Assembly (NCBI GenBank): GCA_003153505.1
Contig: PLZA01000013.1
Span: forward strand, 1 to 44,225
Reading direction: 5' to 3'
DNA: 44,225 nt
Source of the DNA: Candidatus Dormiibacterota bacterium
GTDB lineage: Bacteria > Chloroflexota > Dormibacteria > Aeolococcales > Aeolococcaceae
The notes below the pieces were generated by a model. That model did not search any database. It had not been told where the DNA came from and worked only from the letters and a program-made list of their open reading frames with translations. Positions within the stretch are counted from its first letter, which is position 1. Each line of letters opens with the position of its first letter. Below are positions 1 through 8,649 of this stretch, piece by piece. The translations under genes and the position numbers were made by a program.

Positions 1-437
1 CTCACCTCGATCGGCCTCGGCACACGCGGGCGTGGCGGCGATACAGATGGCTTGGCTGTTCGGTCGTGCACGCCGGACGTTGCTGGTGCAATCGACTCCG
101 CACCACCGCATCTGCGCTTGACTCGTCAGGTGGCGCCTAGCGACGGGGGGCGGCAAGCGTCCCGCAGACCGTCAGGAATGTTCGGCCGATCGCCGGAAGG
201 CTGTGAGTGGCTTACCCGACCCTGCGAAAGCAGCATCGCCGCTCGTTCTCATTTGTGCAATCGCTGCAGGTATCTGCGCCCACAACGGCCCATGCACTTC
301 CGAAGCGGGCGTTCGACTGTCAGTTCGAGGCCGCGTCAGGTAGCCATTCGGGTGCGGTGCAGCTCGCTATTTTGGGATCAGTACAACGGACGCCCCGCGA
401 GCCAGGAGCGCATGATTGTACGAAGCTAGGAGTAGTG
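1..437. other. No supported gene
   Basis: Open frames run through this stretch on both strands, but none shows a recognisable motif, a good ribosome site or a family resemblance. I see no RNA gene or clear repeat. It may be the flank of a gene lying left of the window. Confidence 0.4.
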
Positions 438-794
438 ATGTCCTCAATCAAGGCGCGGGTCGAGGCAGGGTTCAAGCGTTTCGAGAGCGCGCTCGGTGTT
501 GACCGCGAAGGACGAACCGTCTGGGTGTGGCTCTTACCCCCGGGACTCGGCCTCGTCACCGCGATGATGGTGCTCCTCGTTCCGGGAATATCGAGCGGGA
601 TGGGATGGTTCGGTCAGTTGACCCTTGCCATCTTCGGGCTCCTGGCCGTGACGACGATCGCCTCGATCTACCTGATCGCGTTCGACAACGACCACAACCA
701 GCAGCCCCCTGTCGAGGATCCGCCAGCTCCTGGTCACGACGACGGTCGCGAGATGCCGCCGGTACGGTCAGGGCACGCGCGCCGCTCCGGCTGA
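438..794 (+). CDS. Small two-helix membrane protein, unknown function
   Basis: 118 residues starting at ATG 438, preceded by AGGAG five to six bases upstream, which is why this start was chosen over longer in-frame options. Residues about 27-45 (PPGLGLVTAMMVLLVPGIS) and 50-75 (GQLTLAIFGLLAVTTIASIY) form two probable transmembrane helices. The N-terminus is charged (SIKARVEAGFKRFESALG) and the C-terminus is a polar, proline- and acid-rich tail. I do not recognise a family and can only say it is an inner-membrane protein. It stands alone on the plus strand and no stress-box palindrome was found upstream. Confidence 0.6.
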   Translation: MSSIKARVEAGFKRFESALGVDREGRTVWVWLLPPGLGLVTAMMVLLVPGISSGMGWFGQLTLAIFGLLAVTTIASIYLIAFDNDHNQQPPVEDPPAPGHDDGREMPPVRSGHARRSG

Positions 795-1653
795 GCGCCT
801 TGGCAAGCATGGAGCGCAGGCGGCTCACTCGAGGTGTTCTGCTTCAAGTTCCGGCGCGCGGTGGGCAATGACAACACGGTTCGCTTCGGCGCGTTGATCA
901 TCAACCTCCCGTCGCGCCAACAACGGATCAGCTGTGCGCATCTCCGTGTCGAGGTGCATCAACGCTTCGACGGCGGCGTGGAACTGGCCAGCGCACGTCA
1001 CGCGGCCGGCGAACCCGACAGCTTGCGTCTCGGCAGGATCGGCACCGGGCATGCCCTCTCGCCGACGCCACCGACAAAACCACCACCGAATCCAGCGCCT
1101 CCCCGCTGGGCCGCACACAATCACCCGTGGCGGCGATTCGCTACGGTCGCTTCCAGGCCACAATCACTGAACTTGTGCAGCTGACGCGGGGTCCTAATCG
1201 GTTGGAGGCCCACTGTGGGCCTCCTTCGGCCCTTCCACTACATGAATTCGCCGGATGGTCGGCCGGCGGAAGGATCGTCGGCAATCGAGGGCTGGGATGT
1301 GCCGGCGGGCGGGCATGGTCGCAACTCCCAGGGGAGACCAACCCCTCCCTCCGAACGAGGACCGTGCCCCGCCTCCCTCGTCAAACTGACCCACGACCGA
1401 AGCGGACTTGATGGGCGAGGGAGCTCTACACGACAAGCGCGCCTGAACCACAAGTCAGAAGACGGGGCTCTGCGGGGTTGTTCCCCACATCAGACGATTG
1501 TGTGCGGCTGCTGCGAGCGAGCGGAGGTCTTGCGCTGCTCGCCCATGGTCGTGACCTCCCCGTCCACGCGAACCGTCAGGAGCAGGTTGACGCCTGGTGC
1601 GCTCTGGTCGGTAGGGGAGATGGTCACGACCTTGAACGGTCCCGGCGCAGCCG
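795..1653. other. Intergenic or decayed stretch, no supported gene
   Basis: No convincing gene. A minus-strand frame around 825-1000 (including QFHAAVEALMHLDTEMR) and another around 1490-1670 (including GPFKVVTISPTDQSAPG) read somewhat like protein, but lack a credible start or family match. They could be remnants. A perfect hairpin lies at 1204-1224. Confidence 0.35.
1204..1224. terminator. GC-rich perfect hairpin, terminator-like
   Basis: GGAGGCCCAC and GTGGGCCTCC form a perfect inverted repeat around one base; realistically this is an 8-bp stem with an ACTGT loop. No T-run follows on either strand, so it may be a weak or Rho-assisted terminator, or an unrelated structure. Confidence 0.4.
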
Positions 1654-1667
1654 GGGCCGAAGGACCC
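1654..1667. promoter_or_regulatory. Stress-box palindrome GGGCCGAAGGACCC
   Basis: A 14-bp match to the GGGCC-N4-GTCCC pattern repeated through the window, with one mismatch in the right half. It lies 35 bp upstream of the small gene at 1703 that leads into the polX-like gene, so it would place that pair in the same proposed regulon. Confidence 0.45.
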
Positions 1668-1702
1668 TGGTACCGCGGTCGGCGCCGTCGTAGCTTCAGG
1701 GC

Positions 1703-1825
1703 ATGGCGCAATCCAATGGCGTCGCGCTGGCCGCCGAGATGAAGGCCGAGCTGCCCCCGGTCGTCCAGCTGGACGAAACGGTCGTGCTGCCGCGCATGGG
1801 GGTGACGGTCGCGAGGGCCGCGTGA
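1703..1825 (+). CDS. Short 40-residue protein ahead of polX fragment
   Basis: ATG 1703 opens a 40-residue frame (ending VLPRMGVTVARAA) whose stop TGA (1823-1825) shares one base with the ATG of the next gene, a TGATG overlap typical of translational coupling. I recognise no family. It may be a real leader or small protein, or a fragment of something larger. The support is the overlap arrangement and the palindromic box upstream. Confidence 0.35.
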   Translation: MAQSNGVALAAEMKAELPPVVQLDETVVLPRMGVTVARAA

Positions 1826-1992
1826 TGGCACGATCCAACGACGCGGTTGCTGCGGCACTCCAGGAGTTCGCCGACCTGCTCGCCATTACCGGCGGCGATC
1901 CGTACCGGGTGCGCTCGTACGAGAAGGCGGCGCGCTCGGTGGCCCTGTACCACCTTGAGGTCGATGAGCTCGACCTCAAGGGGCTGATGGCC
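1825..1992 (+). pseudogene. DNA polymerase X (PolX)-type N-terminal fragment, cut by IS
   Basis: From ATG 1825 the translation reads MARSNDAVAAALQEFADLL, then GGDPYRVRSYEKAARSVA and VDELDLKGL. This is the N-terminal helix-hairpin-helix region of bacterial and archaeal PolX polymerases (commonly ALxELADLLEI..NPFRVRAYRRAAR). About 56 residues remain of a family usually near 570. The frame is interrupted at 1993 by the terminal repeat of a complete insertion sequence, and no PolX sequence resumes on its far side at 3177. So the rest was deleted or lies elsewhere. PolX acts in base-excision repair. Family assignment is fairly secure although only the first domain is present. Confidence 0.7.
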
Positions 1993-3176
1993 TGTGGGTG
2001 CCGAGAATCCAGTTCCATCGTTTCATGCGGCGATCTCGTACTCGTGGATGAGACCGCCGAGTCGGTCATGCCGGCGAACCGCGCTGAGGTCGACGCCGTT
2101 GGAAGACTCGACCGATACGGTCTGGCAGGGGGCGCGCTGATCAAGGGAGCGGTGCGGTCGATGGGTGTTGTAGTGCTCGACGTAGACCTGTAGCACACCT
2201 TCGAGGTGGCGCCGGCCGAGGATGAGCAGCCGGTCCAGACACTCCCGGCGCAAGCTTGAGAACCAGCGCTCCATGACCGCGTTGGCGCGGGGCGCTCGCG
2301 CCGGGGTGCGGATGATCCGGATGCCCTCCGAGCGGAACACCTCGTCGAAGGCCGCCGTGAACTTCGCGTCCCGATCCCGGATGAGGAAGCGCATCGGCGC
2401 CGTGCGATCAGTGAACGCGCTGATGAGGTTGCGCGCCTGCTGGGTCACCCACTCCCCGGTCGGATGCGCGGTCACCCCGCGACTCGCACGGATCCGTGTC
2501 TGCAGCTCGATGAACACGAGCACGTAGACCCGGCGGAGGAGCACCGTGTCCACGGTCACGAAGTCGCAGGCAACGATCCCGGCGGCCTGCGCCCGGAGAA
2601 ACGCGCGCCAGGTCTCCGAGGCGCGCCGCGGCGACGGCGGCACACCCGCGCGTCGCAGCACCTGCCGCACCGTCGAGGCGGCGACCCGGACGCCAAGCCG
2701 GGCGAGTTCGCCCTGAACGCGCCGGTAGCCCCAGGTCGGGTTCTCCCGCGCCAGCCGTACGATCAACTCTGCCACCCTGGCCTCGACGGGTGGGCGACCT
2801 GGGCCACGTCGGGCATAGGTCCAGCGGCGAGCCAGCGCGTCGCGATGCCAGCGGCGCACCGTCGCCGGACAGACGATCAGGCTGGCCCACCGTTCCCGGG
2901 GCAGCAGCCGCGCCAGCGCGGCGAGCACCGCCCGGTCGGCCGGGCGGAAGCGCGGCCGGGACACCTGTCGTCGCAGCACCACGACTTCCTGACGCAGCAC
3001 CAGCAGCTCGATCTCGTTGGCGACCTCGCGCCGCACGCGCAGCACGATCAACTCCAGGAGGCGACGCAGCACCCAGTAGCAGAGGGACATGACCATCCGT
3101 CGATCCTGCCCGATGCCAGTTCAAGCAGGCGCGGCACAACCCTGACCGAACGCGAACCGAATTGTCGGCACCCACA
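1993..3176 (-). mobile_element. Complete DDE (rve-type, IS3/IS481-like) insertion sequence
   Basis: The 1184-bp element has terminal inverted repeats: TGTGGGTGCCGAGAATCC at the left and the complement of GAATTGTCGGCACCCACA at the right, 15-16 of 18 matching, with TGT...ACA ends. It holds one transposase gene on the minus strand. No clear target-site duplication is visible: left flank GGCC, right flank GGCT. It interrupts the polX-like gene. A truncated relative with the same right-hand end is at 6745-7131. Confidence 0.85.
2023..3096 (-). CDS. Transposase with rve integrase core
   Basis: 357 residues. The N-terminal third is basic and helix-turn-helix-like (VCPATVRRWHRDAL, then NPTWGYRRVQGELARLG, the HTH_21-type block that precedes the catalytic core in IS3/IS481 relatives). 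The catalytic core shows the DDE triad: D in ACDFVTVDT, D in LIRDRDAKF, and E in NAVMERWFSSLRREC, followed by HYNTHRPHRSLDQRAP. All three acidic residues are present and the frame is intact, so the element may be active. It fills the IS between its inverted repeats. Start ATG 3096; MSLCYW six bases later is an alternative. Confidence 0.9.
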   Translation of the reverse strand: MVMSLCYWVLRRLLELIVLRVRREVANEIELLVLRQEVVVLRRQVSRPRFRPADRAVLAALARLLPRERWASLIVCPATVRRWHRDALARRWTYARRGPGRPPVEARVAELIVRLARENPTWGYRRVQGELARLGVRVAASTVRQVLRRAGVPPSPRRASETWRAFLRAQAAGIVACDFVTVDTVLLRRVYVLVFIELQTRIRASRGVTAHPTGEWVTQQARNLISAFTDRTAPMRFLIRDRDAKFTAAFDEVFRSEGIRIIRTPARAPRANAVMERWFSSLRRECLDRLLILGRRHLEGVLQVYVEHYNTHRPHRSLDQRAPCQTVSVESSNGVDLSAVRRHDRLGGLIHEYEIAA

Positions 3177-3434
3177 GGCTGGCCGCGGATCCGGATGAAC
3201 CGCTCATCCATCGTGGCGACCCCGAGTGTCGTCCGAGGGCGTGCTTCGCGCTCACTGCGAGGAGCCGAACATGGAAGTGCGGACTGCGCGAGACTTTGGA
3301 GCTGGTCGACGTTGCACACTCCTGGAAGCGCTGGAGCGCGAGCGCTGCCGAGGGTGAGTATAGGGTCCTTCCTGGCTGGGCATCGCTGTACCCAGCCGAG
3401 GTCGCCGGTGGTGAGCGCTGCGGCGTTGCAGCTC

Positions 3435-5648
3435 TCAGCTGGCGGGCAACTCCAGCCAGGGAGGACGCCCGTGGACGATCTCGATGTCACTGCAGTCGCC
3501 GTCTACGTTGGCGTCGCATGACCCGTCGGAGTGGCGTCGGACGCTGATGGCGAGGCGCTGGTTGCCGACGCGCACGTTGTGGACCTTCAGTTCCGGACAC
3601 CAGGGCGGCAGCGCAGGGTCGAGGTAGATGCGCCGAGAGGGCATGTCGGGCTCCAGCCCCAGGAGCAGGCGCACCGCGTGGAAGATGCTGCCCGCCGCCC
3701 AAGCCTGGGGCACGTTGGCCTGCTGGTAGGGTACGGGCACGCCCGGTCGGCGGCGGGGCAGGCCGGCGAAGAGCTCGGGCATCTGCACACGCTCGAACGA
3801 CGTGACGGCGGCGAGCAGGCCGTCGACGAGACGCCAGGCATCCTCGACGCGTCCGTAGCGGCGCAATCCAGCGGCGGCGATCATGGTGTCGTGCGGCCAG
3901 ACTGAGCCACGCTGATATGAGTGGGGGTCGTAGGCGGGGTGATCGCTCGACAGGGTCCGGAGGCCCCAACCGCTGAACAGGTCAGGCTGCATCAATCGGT
4001 CCGCGACGCGCTGTCCGCGCGCTTCGTCGAGCAGGCCCAGCCACAGCACGTGGCCGGGGTTCGAAGTTGCCGTGCGCACCCGACGTTTCTGGCCGTCGAG
4101 GGCGAAGGCCACAGTGCCGTCAGCTTCCAGCCAGTAGGCCTCGAGGAAGCGCCGGCGCAACACGTCGGCCTGATCGCGGAGCTGGTCGGCGCGGGCGCCA
4201 TCGCCCCAGGCCTGGAAAAGGTCCGCGACGTCTCGTTTGGCTGCGTAGACATAGGCTTGGAGCTCGCAGGTGCCGATGGGGTGCGGCGGGAAGCCACCCG
4301 ATTCGTCAAGCACGCCGTCCTCGGCGTCACGCCAGGACTGGTTGCGGTACCCGGTCTTGGTGTGGGGCGCGTACTCCTGGAACCCATCGCCATCGGAGTC
4401 ACCGTAGTGGTCGATCCAATCGAGGCAGCGTTCCGCGGTGACGCGGAAGCGGCGGAGTACCTCGGCGTCACCCAACCACCGGTAGGTTTCTGCCAGCAAC
4501 AGCAGATACAGAGGGGTGGCGTCGGCGGTGCCGTAGTACGGAGAATGGGGGATGGTGTGGAACTGCGCCCATTCGCCCACACGCATCTCGTGACAGATCT
4601 TGCCCGGCTCGGCGTCACGAACCGGGTCATCGTGGGTCGCCTGCCACATGCTCAGCTTCTGCAGTGTGCCCATGGCGAACAATGGATGCACAGGCAGCGC
4701 CTGGATCGAGGCGATCAGCGAATCGCGCCCGAAGACGGCGACGAACCAGGGGATGCCGGCGGCCGGCAACCACACGTCCGGCGAGAAGTCGAGGTCGTAG
4801 AGGCGCAGCGCTGAGAAGTCCTCCACGGCCTGCTCGTAGGCCTGCAGCACACGCAGATCGGCTGGGGTCACGCGCGAGACGGTGCGATGCCAGCGGCGGC
4901 GGAGCCGGTCGGACCGGTTCACAGCCGGCATCTGAATGGGGCAGGACGCCAGTCTGGGCCGCGCGCGCGGCGACGTAAGCAGGTCGTACTGGAGGCAGGC
5001 GCGCCAAGGCTGCTTCGGCTGCAGATCGATGGGAAAGTGGAGCTCACCGTTGGCGTAGGTGGCCGGATACGAGCTGTCGCTTCGCACCACGCATCGGCGA
5101 ACAAATGCATCACGGCGGTAGTGGCTCTCCAGCTGCTGCGCGTGCCAAGTAGTGGCGAGGCTGGCGCGTCGCTGCCACCGCTCCGTACGCACCTCGAAGA
5201 GGTCGGCGAAGTCGCTGGCGACGATCACCTCCAGGAGCAGGAGCACAGGGACTGCACCGTAGGCCTCCACGGTCAGGTCTTCGTGCAGACGCTGAGCGGT
5301 GACCAGGCGATCCAAGGTGACGGTGACGCGGACGTCGGAGATGTTGCCGTCCAGCGAGGCCACTTCGGCGGCCATCAGCGTCCAGCGTGCGTGTTGATAG
5401 GACAAGCGGCTTGAGGCCACGACGCGCAGCGGCTGCCCATTGAGCCGAACCTGGTGTCGCGAGAGGAATCGGGTGTCGTTGGCGAACAGTCCCTGGCCCT
5501 GTCCCTCCAGGGACTCGATGGAGCTGTCCGCGGCGCAGATCAGGAATGTGGATCCGTGGTTGATCGAAATGAGCGCCGGCCCCCGCTGCACGGTCGCCAG
5601 TGACGTGCGCGAGAAGCGGCGACGTTCTGCCATGGGGTGCGGGCTCAC
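3435..5648 (-). CDS. Glycogen-debranching-type amylo-alpha-1,6-glucosidase
   Basis: 737 residues, cytoplasmic, no signal peptide. The N-terminal about 230 residues (STFLICAADSSIE, GLFANDTRFLSRHQVRLNG) match the GDE_N_bis module. The rest is an (alpha/alpha)6 glucosidase-like domain with GIPWFVAVFGRDSLI, GKICHEMRVGEW, YGTADATPLYL, GYRNQSWRDAEDGV and HSYQRGSVWPHDTMIAA. Such proteins are annotated as glycogen debranching enzymes and probably trim alpha-1,6 branches of glycogen or trehalose-type storage glucans. Start GTG 5648 has GAGGA seven bases upstream; ATG 5633 is possible. The C-terminus ends at ELPAS. It stands alone on the minus strand, and no stress-box palindrome was seen upstream. Confidence 0.88.
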   Translation of the reverse strand: MSPHPMAERRRFSRTSLATVQRGPALISINHGSTFLICAADSSIESLEGQGQGLFANDTRFLSRHQVRLNGQPLRVVASSRLSYQHARWTLMAAEVASLDGNISDVRVTVTLDRLVTAQRLHEDLTVEAYGAVPVLLLLEVIVASDFADLFEVRTERWQRRASLATTWHAQQLESHYRRDAFVRRCVVRSDSSYPATYANGELHFPIDLQPKQPWRACLQYDLLTSPRARPRLASCPIQMPAVNRSDRLRRRWHRTVSRVTPADLRVLQAYEQAVEDFSALRLYDLDFSPDVWLPAAGIPWFVAVFGRDSLIASIQALPVHPLFAMGTLQKLSMWQATHDDPVRDAEPGKICHEMRVGEWAQFHTIPHSPYYGTADATPLYLLLLAETYRWLGDAEVLRRFRVTAERCLDWIDHYGDSDGDGFQEYAPHTKTGYRNQSWRDAEDGVLDESGGFPPHPIGTCELQAYVYAAKRDVADLFQAWGDGARADQLRDQADVLRRRFLEAYWLEADGTVAFALDGQKRRVRTATSNPGHVLWLGLLDEARGQRVADRLMQPDLFSGWGLRTLSSDHPAYDPHSYQRGSVWPHDTMIAAAGLRRYGRVEDAWRLVDGLLAAVTSFERVQMPELFAGLPRRRPGVPVPYQQANVPQAWAAGSIFHAVRLLLGLEPDMPSRRIYLDPALPPWCPELKVHNVRVGNQRLAISVRRHSDGSCDANVDGDCSDIEIVHGRPPWLELPAS

Positions 5649-6009
5649 GCAGATCCTCGGTGCGAATGTACAGTGGGGGAATCATCCCACGGAAGCGCGA
5701 GCTGGGCCTCGCTGCAACAGCCAGGCGCGCTCAGCGTCCGCGCCGATAGTTACACCAACGACCAGGCCATGGACTTCCTGAAAGCTGGGATCGCACGGCT
5801 TCTCGCTGATCCGCCTCCATATGAGGACAGTTCCCTGGCTCGCAAGGTTCGTGAGAGGCCCGAAGCCAAGGCTCTGATCGATCAATCTCACCGTCGCGAC
5901 CACCGCCAGAACTGAGATGGGTCTCCCACGTCCCTGTCTCGAGTTCGGACAGCCCTTCCGACCCAAGACCTGGCGTCAGTCGTTGTCCACCCCATCGTGC
6001 GGCGGAAAC
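5649..6009. other. Intergenic region without a supported gene
   Basis: A short plus-strand frame from about 5769 (MDFLKAGIARLLADPP) could be a small protein, but it has no ribosome site and no recognised family. Nothing else stands out. Confidence 0.3.
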
Positions 6010-6345
6010 TCAGCGAGACGCGGACAGGTCTGACAGCACTGACCCACCAGGCGCGGCCCTGCGTGCCAACCTCGAGGGTGAACGCGCTTGCCCACACCAG
6101 AGCAGAAGGTGCTCAGATCGCCCGCTGTCCGGCCACCGCGACAGTGCCTGCTCTGCGTCGTAGTAGTGCTCGATGACGTGGTTGACGTCCCGGGCGTCAA
6201 CCGCACCCTGCTGGTACTGGGAAACGGCGGCAATCACCTGTTCGAGCGATCGCGAGAGCTGGGCATCGACGTAGCTCGAGATGCGTTCTCGAATAGCAGC
6301 ACTTGCGACCTTGGTGGAAGTTGGGGCTAATCCTCTGTGCCGCTC
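6010..6345 (-). pseudogene. Partial helical protein of unknown family
   Basis: The minus strand is open from the stop at 6346-6348 down to 6010. Its central part (VASAAIRERISSYVDAQ, then LEQVIAAVSQYQQGAVDA, then HVIEHYYDAEQALSRW) has the amphipathic pattern and codon use of a real protein. No ATG, GTG or TTG precedes the conserved-looking part; the first in-frame start, GTG 6237, lies inside it. After SRWPDSGR the sequence turns low-quality. This suggests a fragment that lost its N-terminus. I do not recognise a family. Confidence 0.35.
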
Positions 6346-6382
6346 TTATGGTGATGGGCTCCCACGGCGCTTACGCCTTCCC

Positions 6383-6559
6383 TCAAAACCTAGCACTCGG
6401 TATTTTGCAGTAGAAGAGCGAGGCCAGCTGCCGAGTGTCGGTCTTCCCGCATTGCGGGCAGGCCGGGGGCTGGCCCTTCAGCTTCGCATGCTCCGTGATC
6501 GGCGCAATGACGTCGAAGCGCTTCTGGCAATCGCGGCACCCAAACTCGTAGGTGGGCAT
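6383..6559 (-). CDS. FmdB-family zinc-ribbon protein
   Basis: 58 residues starting MPTYEFGCRDCQKRFDV, the hallmark FmdB/CxxC_CxxC_SSSS start. Two CxxC pairs (CRDC at 8-11 and CPQC at 34-37) form the predicted zinc ribbon. Start ATG 6559 has GGAGGG seven bases upstream, which excludes the longer frame to 6649. The family is named from the formamidase-linked regulator of Methylophilus, but most members have no proven role. A damaged copy of the same C-terminal half lies on the plus strand at 31815-31968, fused to another gene fragment, so this gene or a relative was duplicated. Confidence 0.85.
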   Translation of the reverse strand: MPTYEFGCRDCQKRFDVIAPITEHAKLKGQPPACPQCGKTDTRQLASLFYCKIPSARF

Positions 6560-6744
6560 CGATGACCCTCCGAACCTGGCGGCTTCCTCGTTCATTTTTT
6601 GTCCACACCGCAGCCTCGCTGTCAGGCTCCGGCGCAGACTCGCCGCCACCCATCAGGATGACACTTCGATCGCACGTCTGCAGCAAGTGGGGGGCGATCG
6701 TCGGAGTTGCTTCTACGGTCATCGCGGAACTCTACGCCGACGCG

Positions 6745-7102
6745 CTGCCGGGACCGGGACTCGAAGTTCACCGCGGCGTTCGATGAGGTGTTCCGCTCAG
6801 AGGGCGTCCGGATCCTCCGCACCCCGGTGCGCGCGCCCCGGGCGAACGCGATCACGGAGCGCTGGTTCGGCAGCCTGCGCCGAGAGTGCCTGGACCGGCT
6901 GCTCATCGTCGGCCGGCGCCACCTCGAACGTGTGCTGCAGGTCTACGTCGACCACTACAACGCCCATCGACCGCACCGCTCCCTTGAGCAGCGCGCCCCG
7001 ACCCGTGCCGTGCCGCACGGATCCGGCGTGGTTGACCTCAGCGCGGTTCGCCGGCGTGACCGGCTGGGTGGCCTCCTCCACGAGTACGAGATCGCCGCCT
7101 GA
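6745..7102 (+). pseudogene. Transposase C-terminal fragment
   Basis: About 118 residues from RDRDSKFTAAFDEVF to LLHEYEIAA, homologous to the C-terminal third of the intact transposase at 2023-3096. It keeps the second catalytic D (RDRD) and the E (NAITERWFGSLRREC) but lacks the first D and the DNA-binding part. It cannot be an active transposase. The surrounding frame can start at 6707 but is not homologous before about 6745. Confidence 0.8.
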
Positions 7103-7131
7103 TGATGGAATTCTGGTTTTCGGCACCCACA
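6745..7131 (+). mobile_element. Truncated copy of the DDE insertion sequence
   Basis: The right part of an IS closely related to the one at 1993-3176, in opposite orientation. It ends in TCGGCACCCACA, matching that element's transposase-stop-side terminal repeat. The left part is missing; homology begins at about 6745 in the middle of the catalytic core. Two related copies in opposite orientation could let the 3.2-6.7 kb segment invert by recombination. Confidence 0.8.
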
Positions 7132-7288
7132 CGATCACGATCGATCGGCTCGTCAAGGAACGGCGGCGCCCACCATCATCAGATTGGTGGGATCTCCATG
7201 TGGAGCCATGCCGTATCGACCGGGCGGCCGCTCCGGTTTGAGGTCCGCGGTGACCGGGAGACGTTCGGTCCAGTTGTGGCGCTCGGAA

Positions 7289-7717
7289 TCAGTGGTTCCT
7301 GGTGGGGATGATGAGCACGGGGCAGGGTGCGATCTGCAGCAACCGATGTGCGACGCTCCCCAGGAGGAGGCCCTTGAGCGGCCCGCTGCCGACGCTGCCG
7401 AGCACGATGAGGTCAGCGCCCGACTTCGCCGCGGCGTCCGCGATCGCGTGAGCCGGGCTGCTGGGGCCGACCTGATACGTCTCGAACTCGACGTCGAGGC
7501 CTTCAGACCGCGCCTGGGTGACCTGATCCGCGATCTTCGTTTTAAGTTCAGGCTCCATCGCCTGAATGTGATGTGCGCCCCCGTGCCCCGGAACCAGCTC
7601 ATCGACGTGGACGACGATCAGCCGGGACTTCTGATCGCGGGCGAGCTCCTTCGCGAAAGTGACCGCGCGATCCCCGGAATCCGATCCGTCAGTCCCGGTG
7701 AGGATGATGGAAAACAT
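7289..7717 (-). CDS. Universal stress protein, ATP-binding UspA type
   Basis: 142 residues, one Usp domain. It begins MFSIILTGTDGSDSGDRAV and ends in the nucleotide-binding signature G-2x-G-9x-G-S (GSVGSGPLKGLLLGS) followed by LLQIAPCPVLIIP, so ATP binding is expected. Start ATG 7717 has GGAGGG eight bases upstream. It is the last gene of a minus-strand run (BON, helical protein, CBS-BON, UspA). A 131-bp gap carries a weak box-like sequence CTCTCGAAGGTCGC at 7819-7832. Single-domain and tandem Usp proteins are prominent in mycobacterial dormancy regulons. Its precise role here is unknown. Confidence 0.93.
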   Translation of the reverse strand: MFSIILTGTDGSDSGDRAVTFAKELARDQKSRLIVVHVDELVPGHGGAHHIQAMEPELKTKIADQVTQARSEGLDVEFETYQVGPSSPAHAIADAAAKSGADLIVLGSVGSGPLKGLLLGSVAHRLLQIAPCPVLIIPTRNH

Positions 7718-7848
7718 GTCAGCAACCCTCCATGTAGCGGTTTTTGGTCGCGATCGACCGATGCTTGGAGGCTGCGTCAGGACAGCACAGCGATGGGGTC
7801 GTCTCGGCACCTGACCGGCTCTCGAAGGTCGCGCGCATGAAACCCATC

Positions 7849-8463
7849 CTATGACCCACGTCGATCAACGGAGGACACGTCGTCGCTTCGGACGTGGACA
7901 ACGCCACTCACTGCGATCGCCGCAGTCGTGACACGCCCGATGTCGCCGGTCGTCCTGACCGTCCCGGTCAAGGTGACGACGCCGTCGATCACGGTCACCC
8001 CGATGCCTGGGGGCTCAACGTCGATTGCGCTGGCCGCAATGCTCGCGATGACGTCCCTTCGGATGTCCCGGTCACTCCGGAGGAACACCTTCAACAGATC
8101 CGCGCGGCTCACGATGCCGACGACCTGAGCGCCGTCGTCGACGACCGGAAGGCTCTTCACGTTGCGAGCCAGCAGGATCCTCGCCACCAGCGGGACAGGG
8201 TCGCCCGGCCGGGCCGTCACGACAGGAGCCGACATCAGCTCGCCCACCACTTCGACGTCCACGCGTTTGCCGATGAAGTCAGTCTCCGAGATGATGCCAA
8301 CCAGCGTTCCATCCGCGCCGATGACCGGGATTGCGGCGATCCGTCGCTCACTCATCAGCCCGGCCGCCTCCTTGACGGGTGTGGATGTCGACACCGTCAC
8401 GACGTCCGTCGTCATTACCTCGGCAACAGTGAGACGACGCGTTGGATCGTCGGGGCCTGCCAT
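7849..8463 (-). CDS. CBS-pair protein with C-terminal BON domain
   Basis: 204 residues. Two CBS motifs span residues about 10-125 (LTVAEVMTTDVVTVS, GIISETDFIGKR, then GELMSAPVVTARPGD, VGIVSRADLLKVFL). A BON domain occupies about 140-195 (GIGVTVIDGVVTLTGTV). CBS pairs bind adenine nucleotides or SAM and act as energy sensors; BON domains bind membranes or partner proteins. It is a longer relative of the Hrp1-type two-CBS proteins of the mycobacterial hypoxic response. It starts four bases after the stop of the gene at 8468-8641, so they are probably one transcript. A second such protein is at 25579-26331. Confidence 0.9.
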   Translation of the reverse strand: MAGPDDPTRRLTVAEVMTTDVVTVSTSTPVKEAAGLMSERRIAAIPVIGADGTLVGIISETDFIGKRVDVEVVGELMSAPVVTARPGDPVPLVARILLARNVKSLPVVDDGAQVVGIVSRADLLKVFLRSDRDIRRDVIASIAASAIDVEPPGIGVTVIDGVVTLTGTVRTTGDIGRVTTAAIAVSGVVHVRSDDVSSVDRRGS

Positions 8464-8467
8464 CAGA

Positions 8468-8641
8468 TCAGGCGCCTCGACGTGCGGGTGGCCCGTACCC
8501 AGGTGTGCAGAGCGTCACCTCATGCTGCGCCTCGTCAGCGACTCGGCGGATGTGATTGAGGTGCCGACGAATGAGCGCGTGCTCGCGCGAGATGAGGTCC
8601 TCGACAGTATCGTCCGGTGGCGGCTCGCCGGTTGCGCTCAT
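8468..8641 (-). CDS. Short helical protein, possibly hemerythrin-like
   Basis: 57 residues from ATG 8641 (MSATGEPPPDDTVEDLI). The middle (SREHALIRRHLNHIRRVADEAQHE) is one amphipathic helix rich in histidine and could recall a single hemerythrin helix, but a full four-helix domain is not present. It sits tightly between the BON gene (8-bp gap) and the CBS-BON gene (4-bp gap), which is the main argument for it being real. No obvious Shine-Dalgarno; translation may be coupled. Function unknown. Confidence 0.5.
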   Translation of the reverse strand: MSATGEPPPDDTVEDLISREHALIRRHLNHIRRVADEAQHEVTLCTPGYGPPARRGA

Positions 8642-8649
8642 TGCGATGG

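Noticed and set aside
825..1163. Possible minus-strand gene
   Set aside because: The plausible C-terminal part lacks a start, and the upstream part is Arg/Trp-rich noise.
3921..4814. Long plus-strand frame of 297 codons
   Set aside because: Antisense shadow of the debranching enzyme, which has clear family motifs on the other strand.
7819..7832. CTCTCGAAGGTCGC as a stress box before uspA
   Set aside because: Left half does not match and the distance (over 100 bp) is larger than usual. Kept only as a remark in the uspA entry.
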